In this document: piece after piece, positions 1 to 5,467 of the stretch
How the letters are laid out: every line of letters starts with the position of its first letter
How positions within the stretch are numbered: position 1 is the stretch's first letter
Origin: Selenomonadaceae bacterium
GTDB lineage: Bacteria > Bacillota > Negativicutes > Selenomonadales > Selenomonadaceae
Direction of reading: 5' to 3'
NCBI GenBank assembly: GCA_017453765.1
Contig: JAFTEG010000244.1
Coordinates: forward strand, 1-7,708
Length of the DNA stretch: 7,708 nucleotides
Notes under the pieces: generated by a model
Told to the model about the DNA's origin: nothing
The model's database searches: none
What the model saw: only the letters and a program-made list of their open reading frames with translations
Position numbers and translations under genes: made by a program

Positions 1-243
1 AATATCCGCCAAAAAGCAAGTTGTCTTGACGACGTTAGAAAAATTCGTACCCGCCGCGTTCAAAACTTCGCCGATATTTTTACAGCACTGCTCCGCCTGT
101 CCAGCGATATCTGTCGCAACAATTTTACCCTGCGCGGGATTAATCGCAATTTGCCCCGACGTGTAAACAATGCCGCCGTGTTCGACCGCCTGACTGTAAG
201 GGCCGACCGCCGCCGGTGCTTTTTCAGTGTGAATAATCTGCAT
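1..243 (-). CDS. ridA: RidA/YjgF-family enamine/imine deaminase (partial, C-terminus off window)
   Basis: The first 81 residues are visible and read MQIIHTEKAPAAVGPYSQAV, then a segment with YTSGQIAINP, a Q-A-E-Q-C-C-K-N-I helix, LNAAGTNFSNVVKTTCFLADI. This is the characteristic RidA start: the A-P-A-A-V-G-P-Y-S-Q-A block and the SGQI strand. Family members hydrolyse reactive enamines and imines, such as 2-aminoacrylate, made by PLP enzymes; the family's catalytic arginine lies beyond the window edge, so activity cannot be confirmed. The ATG has a good ribosome site (AAAGGGGA) about six bases upstream. The gene is divergent from the lipoprotein gene with only 30 bases between start codons, so its promoter must lie inside that neighbour. 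A TATAAA on the minus strand at 286-291 is a possible -10, without a convincing -35. Confidence 0.93.
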   Translation of the reverse strand, partial: MQIIHTEKAPAAVGPYSQAVEHGGIVYTSGQIAINPAQGKIVATDIAGQAEQCCKNIGEVLNAAGTNFSNVVKTTCFLADI

Positions 244-273
244 AAAAATTTCCCCTTTCAATGGAGTTGAAAA

Positions 274-1134
274 ATGAAAAATAATTTTATAAAAATTTTC
301 GGCGTCATGCTGGTGACGATTGCAAGTCTTTTCAGCGCAGGTTGCTTTCAAGCCGAATCAAATTTGGCGATTGACGACAGCGGCAAAGTCACGCTTAACA
401 CCGAAGTTATGGGCGTGCCAATTCTGCGCGAACACATAGAAGGCTGGAAAAATGACATGGAGCGCAGTAACCGCGCGACTGAAATTTCTCCCGTTTCAAG
501 CGGCAACATGTCCGGCTACAGAATCACGACGCAGTATCAGAGTATTGAACAGTTCGCCGCGCAGAAGATTGACATTTTCGGCAGTAAAACCGGTAAAGCG
601 AAAGGCATTCAACAGCGTAAGGGCTGGTTTTATGACGCTTACAGTTTCGATTTCATTTCCGAAGCGCCGGAGGACAGCGAAGAATATCTCGACAACACGC
701 TTGTTCAATCCATGATGCCGCAGATTAAATTCGACATGGTGATAAATATTCCCTACGCGGCAGAAAAAAATAATGCGCAACACGTTTCAAACGACAACAA
801 AACTTTGAGTTGGAATTTAGCCTCGTCCATTACAAGCGGCAAAGATGTTTCCGTGCAGGTTCAATTCAGAATTTGGCACAAAGAAAAAATTGCCGTCACC
901 TTAGCCGCGATTATAATTTTACTCGGCGCGATGATTTATTTTTTGCGAAAGTCTCAAAAGCAAACTGAAAATCAAGCTGATAATGCTGAAGGCGAAGCGG
1001 CTAAAAATATTTTTTACATGAAAATCTGCGCGGGACTTTTGGCGGCGATAATTTCTGTGTCAGCGTTTATGCTTATCAATCCCGTTACCTTCACGGACGC
1101 TGACACAATTTCTTCCGCAGTTACGGCAAAATAA
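274..1134 (+). CDS. Predicted lipoprotein with two C-terminal membrane segments, unknown function
   Basis: The 286-residue protein opens with a signal peptide: K/N-rich start, hydrophobic core at about 8-20, and a lipobox-like S-A-G-C ending at Cys24, the likely lipidated residue. Residues 25-200 form a soluble extracytoplasmic region that begins with a short beta-rich stretch (L-A-I-D-D-S-G-K-V-T-L-N). Hydrophobic segments at about 205-224 and 251-270 look like membrane helices, separated by a charged stretch rich in Q, E and K. The pattern of lipobox, beta-rich domain and C-terminal helix resembles LppM/DUF3153-type lipoproteins, but this is a resemblance by layout only. The -3 residue of the lipobox is Ser rather than Leu, slightly atypical. 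GGAG at 263-266 sits seven bases before the ATG. No terminator is visible after the stop. Confidence 0.8.
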   Translation: MKNNFIKIFGVMLVTIASLFSAGCFQAESNLAIDDSGKVTLNTEVMGVPILREHIEGWKNDMERSNRATEISPVSSGNMSGYRITTQYQSIEQFAAQKIDIFGSKTGKAKGIQQRKGWFYDAYSFDFISEAPEDSEEYLDNTLVQSMMPQIKFDMVINIPYAAEKNNAQHVSNDNKTLSWNLASSITSGKDVSVQVQFRIWHKEKIAVTLAAIIILLGAMIYFLRKSQKQTENQADNAEGEAAKNIFYMKICAGLLAAIISVSAFMLINPVTFTDADTISSAVTAK

Positions 1135-1155
1135 TTCGTATAAAAAATTTAGTTC

Positions 1156-1224
1156 GTACAAAACATTTTAAGTTCAAATGTACAGGTGTATCTGCGCGGT
1201 TGAAAAATCCCGCTACAAGGTACA
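1156..1224 (+). repeat. Three GTACA repeats upstream of the XRE regulator, candidate operators
   Basis: GTACA occurs at 1156-1160, 1180-1184 and 1220-1224 in the short intergenic region before the regulator gene. The first copy and the TGTAC at 1179-1183 form an inverted repeat, and the second copy is itself a perfect TGTACA palindrome. The copies lie upstream of the putative -10. Clustered short repeats next to an XRE gene are typical of autoregulatory operators, but the motif is short and the spacing irregular (24 and 40 bases), so chance remains possible. Confidence 0.3.
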
Positions 1225-1242
1225 CTCTTTTTAATTTGATTA

Positions 1243-1251
1243 TGTTAGAAT
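1243..1251 (+). promoter_or_regulatory. Candidate extended -10 promoter of the RiPP operon
   Basis: TGTTAGAAT matches the extended -10 pattern TGnTAnAAT. No good -35 hexamer is seen 16-18 bases upstream, which is tolerated by extended -10 promoters. Transcription would start near 1258, leaving an untranslated leader of roughly 17 bases with the GAGGAGG ribosome site almost at its 5' end. TTGAAA at 1200-1205 with TACACT at 1221-1226 is an alternative, but its 15-base spacing is short. Confidence 0.4.
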
Positions 1252-1274
1252 TTAACTTGTGAGGAGGAATTTTT

Positions 1275-1652
1275 GTGGGAGAGAAAATTGCGCCGATAAC
1301 AAGCGATTGCAGCAAGGAACTTCAGTATATCGGAATGCGAATACAATATTTTCGCAAGATGAGAAATTTGACGCAGGCGCAACTTGCCGAAAAGGTCAGC
1401 ATAAATAAAAACTACCTTTCGCAGATTGAAAGCGGCTCGACAAGCAAGGCAATTTCCCTGCCGCTGTTGATTCAAATTTCAAAAGCGTTAGACGTGGAAT
1501 TATCCATACTCGTCGAATTAAAAGACATGGAAAAATCGATAAAAGAAATACGGCAACAGCTTGATGAAATAAAAAGTTTTTTCGACGAAGTTAAACGCCT
1601 TAATTCAGACCTAGACGATATGATTGCCGAAATGGATAAATCTTACAGCTGA
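1275..1652 (+). CDS. XRE-family (Cro/CI-type) transcriptional regulator with C-terminal coiled coil
   Basis: Residues 18-78 form a classic HTH_3 domain: I-G-M-R-I-Q-Y-F-R-K-M-R-N-L-T-Q-A-Q-L-A, then S-I-N-K-N-Y-L-S-Q-I-E-S-G as turn and recognition helix, then L-P-L-L-I-Q-I-S-K-A-L. Residues 82-118 (K-D-M-E-K-S-I-K-E-I-R-Q-Q-L-D-E-I) show heptad spacing of hydrophobics and probably form a coiled coil for oligomerisation. There is no ligand-binding or peptidase domain, so any signal must act through another protein or through the coiled coil. The start is GTG, chosen because GAGGAGG lies at 1261-1267 with ideal spacing. It is the first gene of a tightly packed operon and the likely controller of it; upstream GTACA repeats are candidate operators. 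Confidence 0.92.
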   Translation: MGEKIAPITSDCSKELQYIGMRIQYFRKMRNLTQAQLAEKVSINKNYLSQIESGSTSKAISLPLLIQISKALDVELSILVELKDMEKSIKEIRQQLDEIKSFFDEVKRLNSDLDDMIAEMDKSYS

Positions 1653-1669
1653 TGAAATTACGGTGCTAA

Positions 1670-1942
1670 ATGGAAAAATATTATCCCTACCCTTGCGAAT
1701 GTTGCGGAGGCTGTTGCCTGCACGTCGACTTAATCGAAGAGATGAAAGTTTTTGACAGAGGCGACGGCGTTTGCAAAAATCTCACGGAAAAAAATTTGTG
1801 CAAGATTTACGCTAATCGTCCGAAATTTTGTGACGGAAAATATTTTTACGAAAATTTTTTCTCGGATATGACGGTAACCGAATTTCACAATATGATGAAA
1901 AGCCTGTGCAAAAAAATAAAGGAGCGTGAACACCTAATTTGA
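1670..1942 (+). CDS. YkgJ-family CxxCxxCC cysteine-cluster protein
   Basis: This 90-residue protein has the family signature: C9-x2-C12-x2-C15-C16 with an extra Cys11 (C-E-C-C-G-G-C-C), then C35 in G-V-C-K-N-L, C44 in L-C-K-I-Y-A-N-R-P, C54 and C80. The family (PF03692) is thought to bind Zn or Fe-S; no reaction is established for it, and this copy is short, with little beyond the metal-binding core. It lies 17 bases after the regulator and its TGA overlaps the TTG start of the radical SAM gene (TTGA), so the two are probably translationally coupled. That coupling suggests it serves the radical SAM enzyme, perhaps as a metal, cluster or redox accessory. This role is inferred from position only. 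Its own ribosome site is weak (GGTG at 1662-1665), so it may depend on translation of the regulator. Confidence 0.85.
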   Translation: MEKYYPYPCECCGGCCLHVDLIEEMKVFDRGDGVCKNLTEKNLCKIYANRPKFCDGKYFYENFFSDMTVTEFHNMMKSLCKKIKEREHLI

Positions 1943-2979
1943 AAAATTACGTGAAAAAGTACCGGACGCTGGACGAAAGGAATTTGCAGGTTATAAGGAC
2001 AAACTTAAATGTCCTGCAAAATTCCGGCGCGTACCCTACCAAAATGACTTACCCTATAACGTTGCAGTTTGAACTTACCGGACAATGTAACTTAGCTTGC
2101 AAACATTGCTACAATCGCTCCGGCGACGCCGACAGAGAAACTTTGATGACGCCGGAAAAATGGTGCGAACTTTCGCGGCAAATTGTTCGTGACGGCGGCA
2201 TTTTTCAATGCATTATTTCCGGCGGGGAACCGTTGATTCTCGGCGACAAACTTTTTGACATTATGGACATTTTGCACGACGACGGGACAAGTTTCGTTGT
2301 GATATCCAATGCGCTTTTGTTGACAAAAGAAAAAGTTAAACGCTTTGCAAAGTACCGTTTCTTCTGGTTTCAAATTTCCATTGACGGCTCGACGGCTGAA
2401 ATACATGACAGCTTTCGCGGCGTGAAAGGCAGTTTTGAAAGGGCTTGCAACGGCGCACTTGAAATCAGTGACGCAGGTATACCGCTTGTCATTGCGCATA
2501 CCGTGACGCCCGGCAATATTTCAAAAATTGAAGATATGGTGCAACTTTCCTACAAACTCGGCGCAAACTCAATCATTCTCGGCGAAGTTTTGCCCAGTGG
2601 TCGCGCCTATAACAATGCCGAAATTATTTTGGACGATGAGCAGAAAAATTTTATGTACGCGCAGATTGAGGAGCTCGGTCAAAAATATCAAGGCAAAATT
2701 ACCATTCAGCGTTCGGCGTCACTTAAAGCGCAGATGGATCGCTACGTTGCAGAAGTGAATTCCGGCGGCATTATAAGACCCAACGGTGATTTTCGCATTG
2801 ACTGCATGGCGCCTTTCATTATCGGCAACGTGCTTGAAAAATCCGTCAAAGAAATTTGGTTGGAAAAGGGTATTGACGCTTGGCACTTGCCGGAAGTAAA
2901 AAAATATATCGATTCAATCGACGAAGACAGCCAGACCAGCAACGTTAAAAATCACGTTGATATTGATATTGCACTTTAA
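1939..2979 (+). CDS. Radical SAM peptide-modifying enzyme with degenerate SPASM region
   Basis: The 346-residue protein carries the radical SAM motif C50-x3-C54-x2-C57 (G-Q-C-N-L-A-C-K-H-C-Y-N), which binds the [4Fe-4S] cluster used to cleave S-adenosylmethionine. It also has the G-G-E-P motif at 95-98 and the S-I-D-G-S strand at 147-151 typical of PqqE/AlbA-like maturases. Residues 278-307 (R-P-N-G-D-F-R-I-D-C289, then G-N-V-L-E-K-S-V-K-E-I-W) match the opening of a SPASM domain. C289 is the only cysteine after residue 170, so the usual auxiliary Fe-S clusters cannot form. Neighbouring precursor-like peptides and a PqqD-like protein make peptide modification the likely role; the bond formed cannot be read from the sequence. 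The start is TTG overlapping the previous stop. GTG at 1951 is an in-frame alternative but has no ribosome site. Confidence 0.92.
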   Translation: MKNYVKKYRTLDERNLQVIRTNLNVLQNSGAYPTKMTYPITLQFELTGQCNLACKHCYNRSGDADRETLMTPEKWCELSRQIVRDGGIFQCIISGGEPLILGDKLFDIMDILHDDGTSFVVISNALLLTKEKVKRFAKYRFFWFQISIDGSTAEIHDSFRGVKGSFERACNGALEISDAGIPLVIAHTVTPGNISKIEDMVQLSYKLGANSIILGEVLPSGRAYNNAEIILDDEQKNFMYAQIEELGQKYQGKITIQRSASLKAQMDRYVAEVNSGGIIRPNGDFRIDCMAPFIIGNVLEKSVKEIWLEKGIDAWHLPEVKKYIDSIDEDSQTSNVKNHVDIDIAL

Positions 2980-2997
2980 TTTTAAGAGGTGACTTTG

Positions 2998-3177
2998 ATG
3001 AAAGAAATGTACAAGCGTCCGGTCATTGCAAATTCGGACTCTCTTGCAAATAATAACGGGATATTTCCGATTGTTGCTGCCGCCGCAGGATATGCTACGG
3101 GACGTGCTATAACTAACGCTATTAAGGCGTCGCCAGTGACTAAATTGCAGGGCATTTCGCGCCGCAATTCTAATTAA
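2998..3177 (+). CDS. RiPP precursor-like peptide 1 (59 aa)
   Basis: The peptide starts MKEMYKRPVIANSDSL, followed by a Ser/Asn-rich linker and a hydrophobic Ala/Gly segment at 21-39 (G-I-F-P-I-V-A-A-A-A-G-Y-A-T-G-R-A-I-T), then a basic tail ending K-L-Q-G-I-S-R-R-N-S-N. It has no Cys or Trp, and its one core Tyr is Y32. The N-terminal Y-x-x-P motif matches leaders bound by RiPP recognition elements, as in lasso peptides. The G31-x3-G35 pattern could support helix packing in a membrane. The start is the ATG with AAGAGGTGA at 2984-2992; the in-frame GTG at 2989 lies inside that ribosome site and is rejected. It lies 18 bases after the radical SAM gene. The assignment as a modified peptide is inference from leader, size and neighbours. 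Confidence 0.8.
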   Translation: MKEMYKRPVIANSDSLANNNGIFPIVAAAAGYATGRAITNAIKASPVTKLQGISRRNSN

Positions 3178-3189
3178 GGAGTGATTTTG

Positions 3190-3345
3190 ATGAAAGAAAA
3201 ATATTTTCGCCCTACCGTTACAAATGAGGTCGAGATTACAAATGCACTTCCTATTTTTGTGATGCCGATTGCAGTAGTTCGCAAATTGATGGACTCAAGG
3301 TCCATTGAAAAAAAAGACGGCTTTAAAATTTTGGAGAAAAAGTAA
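3190..3345 (+). CDS. RiPP precursor-like peptide 2 (51 aa)
   Basis: This gene is easily missed because of its size. The peptide starts MKEKYFRPTVTNEVEI, sharing M-K-E-x-Y-x-R-P-x-(I/V) with peptides 1 and 3. The hydrophobic core differs: L-P-I-F-V-M-P-I-A-V-V at 20-30, followed by a charged tail (R-K-L-M-D-S, then E-K-K-D-G-F-K-I-L-E-K-K). It has no Cys, no Trp and no Gly-rich stretch, so the three peptides probably give three different products. AAGGAGTGA at 3176-3184 is the ribosome site and overlaps the stop of peptide 1. The stop codon TAA is directly followed by the ATG of the PqqD-like gene. The conserved leader and ribosome site make it very likely to be a real gene; the modified-peptide role is inferred. 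Confidence 0.8.
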   Translation: MKEKYFRPTVTNEVEITNALPIFVMPIAVVRKLMDSRSIEKKDGFKILEKK

Positions 3346-3624
3346 ATGGTATTTGAATGGATAAAAGATAAAGTTCCCGTTGCCGCCTACGTTAAAAAGC
3401 GTATGAACGAAGACATTTTGATAATCTGCGCGGAAACTCTGTCAATGTATTACTTGAACGCTACGGCGGCATTTTTCATAAATTCTGTGGACGGCAACGC
3501 TACCGTCAATGAAATTAAAGATAAGTTTTTGCAAAAGTACGACGTTGACGAAGAGGAGTTGGAAAACGATCTCGTCGATACGATTCGTGATTTGCAGTGG
3601 AAACAGATTTTGTATTTGGAGTGA
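3346..3624 (+). CDS. PqqD-like RiPP recognition element protein
   Basis: The 92-residue protein matches the PqqD fold (PF05402). A beta hairpin over 23-37 ends in M-Y-Y-L-N-A-T-A-A-F-F, the conserved strand and first helix that in most family members reads Y-x-L-N-x-T-A-x-x-I/V. This is followed by a V-D-G-N-A-T-V-N-E-I turn, a K-Y-D-V-D-E-E-E-L linker and a long final helix ending W-K-Q-I-L. In this family the winged helix-turn-helix binds the leader of a precursor peptide and delivers it to the radical SAM enzyme. Here it would recognise the shared YxxP leader of the three adjacent peptides. It is a separate protein rather than a domain of the radical SAM enzyme and sits between precursors 2 and 3. 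GGAG at 3333-3336 supports the ATG. Confidence 0.9.
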   Translation: MVFEWIKDKVPVAAYVKKRMNEDILIICAETLSMYYLNATAAFFINSVDGNATVNEIKDKFLQKYDVDEEELENDLVDTIRDLQWKQILYLE

Positions 3625-3630
3625 TTTTTT

Positions 3631-3795
3631 TTGAAAGAAACGTACAAAAAGCCTCGCATTACCATAGGAGAATCCGAAAGATTAGCCTACCCCGCCGTTG
3701 CTTTAGGAGCTTTCTTGGCGGCGCTTGCAAAAGGCAAAATTGCCGTCGATTCGACGCATACGCAGAAGCTTAATCGCCGCGCAGATAATAAGTAA
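3631..3795 (+). CDS. RiPP precursor-like peptide 3 (54 aa, TTG start)
   Basis: The peptide starts MKETYKKPRITIGESE, matching the leader of peptides 1 and 2 (M-K-E-x-Y-x-(R/K)-P-x-(I/V)). A hydrophobic core at 18-34 (L-A-Y-P-A-V-A-L-G-A-F-L-A-A-L-A-K) is predicted to be helical, and the basic tail K-L-N-R-R-A-D-N-K resembles the tail of peptide 1 (K-L, then R-R, then N). It has no Cys or Trp. The TTG start is chosen because GGAGTGA at 3618-3624, which contains the stop of the PqqD-like gene, lies just upstream, and because this start alone preserves the shared leader. It is the last gene before the terminator. Too short and with the wrong start codon for most gene finders, so it is likely to be missed elsewhere. 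Confidence 0.78.
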   Translation: MKETYKKPRITIGESERLAYPAVALGAFLAALAKGKIAVDSTHTQKLNRRADNK

Positions 3796-3825
3796 TTTTG
3801 ACCTAAACATTTATGTAAAAAAATT

Positions 3826-3854
3826 ATCCCGTCTAAAATCAGGCGGGATTTTTT
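3826..3854 (+). terminator. Intrinsic terminator, probably bidirectional
   Basis: ATCCCGTCT at 3826-3834 pairs with AGGCGGGAT at 3841-3849, giving nine base pairs including one T-G wobble, around the six-base loop AAAATC. It is followed by a T6 run (3849-3854), and preceded by an A7 run and AATT, so that the minus-strand transcript also ends in a U run. It lies 30 bases after precursor 3 and about 75 bases after the end of the convergent DUF362 gene, so it can stop both operons. Confidence 0.9.
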
Positions 3855-3927
3855 AATTGTTACGAGGTTAAATATTTATAATTTTGCTGACTCAAATATT
3901 TTTCGCCACGCTGAATTGCAGACGTTA

Positions 3928-4869
3928 TCAGTCAATCTCAATAATTTCGTACTGCGGATTGCCGAGACCTTTTTCAGCCATTGCGGAAAGTTGACGCATA
4001 CCGACGCGGCTTTCAATGCGTTCTTTCAAGTCGTGACTGTCGGCGGCATTGTAAACCATATCAATGAAAGCTTGATCTGCCGCAAGAATGTCTGTCGACG
4101 CGATAATACCGATATCCTTCATAGTAGGTTCAGCCGCCGTCACGCCCGCGCAGTCACAATCGACGCTGAGTCTGCGCATAACGTTAATGAAGACAATGTG
4201 CTTGCCGAAATATTGACACGTAGCCGCCGCGCTGTCCGCCATAAGCTCCATGAAATATTCTTTCATAGGCCATACCAAATAATTTTCCGGCACATTGTTG
4301 GGGTCGACGCCGTGAACTTGCGCTTTACCGAGATGACCGGACGCGCAACCTATTGCAATATTTTTCATACTGCCGCCGAATCCGCCCATTGCATGCCCTT
4401 TGGCATGGGTTAAGACTATCATGGAATCGTAGTTTGTAAGGTGTGCGCCCATTGCAACTTCTTTCAAATGGAAACCGTTGCGTACCGGCAAAGTGACTGT
4501 CTCTTCATTTTCGTCCATAATGTCAACGTCGCAGAAAGTCCAGCCGTTTACCTTCAAAGTGTCGCGATGTCCTTCCGTCGTGAAACGGTCGCCTTGATAA
4601 AGCGTGTTGCATTCGACAATAGCGCTGTTCGGTACCTGCGCCATGAAGTCTTTTACCATGTCGCGCGGCAGGATATTGGGACCGTGTTTTTCGCCGGTAT
4701 GAAGTTTGACGGCAACTTTACCGTAAATGTTTTCGTTAATCTTATTGTAAAGCTTGATAAGGTGCGCGCTGTCGATAACCTTCGTGAAGTAAACCTTCGC
4801 CGCCGTGCCCTTGTAATTTTCGCCCGTGACATTTTTACTGCCAATAACCGGTGCTTGATTGTTTGCCAT
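3928..4869 (-). CDS. DUF362 family protein, without the usual ferredoxin insert
   Basis: The 313-residue protein matches the DUF362 family (PF04015). Visible blocks are A-V-K-L-H-T-G-E-K-H-G-P-N at 53-65, the long G-H-A-M-G-G-F-G-G-S-M-K-N-I region at about 158-171 with G-C-A-S after it, and the D-C-D-C motif at 227-230 followed by D-I-G-I-I-A-S-T-D and A-A-D-Q-A. Family members often carry two 4Fe-4S ferredoxin motifs between the H-G segment and D-C-D-C; here that place holds only P-N-N-V-P-E-N-Y-L-V-W-P-M with no cysteine pairs. The function of the family is not established. The ATG at 4869 is preferred because GAGGAGG lies eight bases upstream; an in-frame ATG at 4893 would place that site inside the gene. 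It follows the endonuclease by 13 bases. Confidence 0.88.
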   Translation of the reverse strand: MANNQAPVIGSKNVTGENYKGTAAKVYFTKVIDSAHLIKLYNKINENIYGKVAVKLHTGEKHGPNILPRDMVKDFMAQVPNSAIVECNTLYQGDRFTTEGHRDTLKVNGWTFCDVDIMDENEETVTLPVRNGFHLKEVAMGAHLTNYDSMIVLTHAKGHAMGGFGGSMKNIAIGCASGHLGKAQVHGVDPNNVPENYLVWPMKEYFMELMADSAAATCQYFGKHIVFINVMRRLSVDCDCAGVTAAEPTMKDIGIIASTDILAADQAFIDMVYNAADSHDLKERIESRVGMRQLSAMAEKGLGNPQYEIIEID

Positions 4870-4882
4870 AAATGTTTCCTCC

Positions 4883-5404
4883 TCAATCAACATTTCTGTA
4901 GGTTTGCCTGTTCACTATCCTAACAACAGACTCTCGGCTTATATTAAATTTTCTAGCCAAAGCCCGCGCTCCATATTCTTTACAATTTTTTTTATAGTGA
5001 CTGCGAATGTAACGTACCTCGTCTTCATTGAGTTTAGCAAAATGGTTGTACGCCCCGTCGATTGGCGGTCTCAATCCGGTTACAAGCGCATGTTCGAGAT
5101 TTTCTTTGTGCGTCGCCCATTCCAAATTTTCTACGCGATTATTGGTTTTATCGCCGTCAATATGGTTTACGGTACGCTTATTTTCGGGATTGGGTATGAA
5201 CGCCTTTGCAACCAAACGATGAACGACGGGATATTTGATGCCTTTTTTGTAAAGGCACGCAGTTAAGTAGCCGTCCGATTCAAGCCTAAGCTTTAAAACG
5301 TGCGGGTGCGTCGCCCTGAGACTGCGTACCCTGCCGAAATTGCTGACTTGGTACAAACCTTCGTAACCTTCAATGTCGCGCCAAATTTCGTCGGCGATGT
5401 CCAA
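4883..5404 (-). CDS. Free-standing NUMOD4-HNH homing-type endonuclease
   Basis: Residues 6-30 are a NUMOD4 module (E-I-W-R-D-I-E-G-Y-E-G-L-Y-Q-V-S-N-F-G-R). Residues 60-100 are an HNH_3 nuclease: V-H-R-L-V-A-K-A-F at 61-69, then N80-H81-I-D-G-D and N89-R-V-E-N-L-E-W, the expected metal-binding and catalytic histidine block. Residues 124-172 form a DNA-binding helix-turn-helix (A-L-A-R-K-F-N-I-S-R-E-S-V). Such proteins cut one specific site and spread their own gene by repair of the break. It looks intact. It is in the same frame as the upstream gene, separated from its TAA by 21 sense codons, and the TTG start at 5404 has no good ribosome site, so the start is uncertain. No intron boundaries are evident. 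It sits between two unrelated minus-strand genes. Confidence 0.9.
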   Translation of the reverse strand: MDIADEIWRDIEGYEGLYQVSNFGRVRSLRATHPHVLKLRLESDGYLTACLYKKGIKYPVVHRLVAKAFIPNPENKRTVNHIDGDKTNNRVENLEWATHKENLEHALVTGLRPPIDGAYNHFAKLNEDEVRYIRSHYKKNCKEYGARALARKFNISRESVVRIVNRQTYRNVD

Positions 5405-5467
5405 TTCAATTTCTGTTTCACGTTTTTTGTTACAATCATCGAATATTGCCGCCTCACTCTCAAAATT

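Noticed and set aside
1670..1720. The YkgJ-like protein as a fourth precursor, because it starts M-E-K-Y-Y-P-Y-P
   Set aside because: The Tyr/Pro similarity is superficial; the full CxxCxxCC, C-K-I-Y-A-N-R-P and downstream cysteines fit the YkgJ family over its length.
2989..2997. GTG start for precursor 1 giving a three-residue extension
   Set aside because: The GTG lies within the AAGAGGTGA ribosome site; the ATG at 2998 has proper spacing and gives the same leader start as the other two peptides.
2998..3795. Class II bacteriocins exported through a double-glycine leader
   Set aside because: No GG or GA cleavage motif lies at the expected place, and no peptidase-containing ABC transporter is present.
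4870..4893. Upstream ATG of the DUF362 gene adding eight residues
   Set aside because: GAGGAGG lies inside this extension and is ideally placed for the downstream ATG at 4869.
3916..5266. Plus-strand ORFs of up to 165 codons at 3916-4413, 4441-4923 and 4859-5266
   Set aside because: They are antisense to the DUF362 and HNH genes, which have clear family motifs and ribosome sites; their translations show no domain or ribosome site.
4883..5404. Group I or II intron hosting the HNH nuclease
   Set aside because: Both neighbours appear intact and unrelated to each other, and no intron core or split exon is visible.
5405..5439. ATG at 5439 on the minus strand as the endonuclease start
   Set aside because: It is out of frame with the NUMOD4 and HNH domains, and its own translation has no recognisable content.
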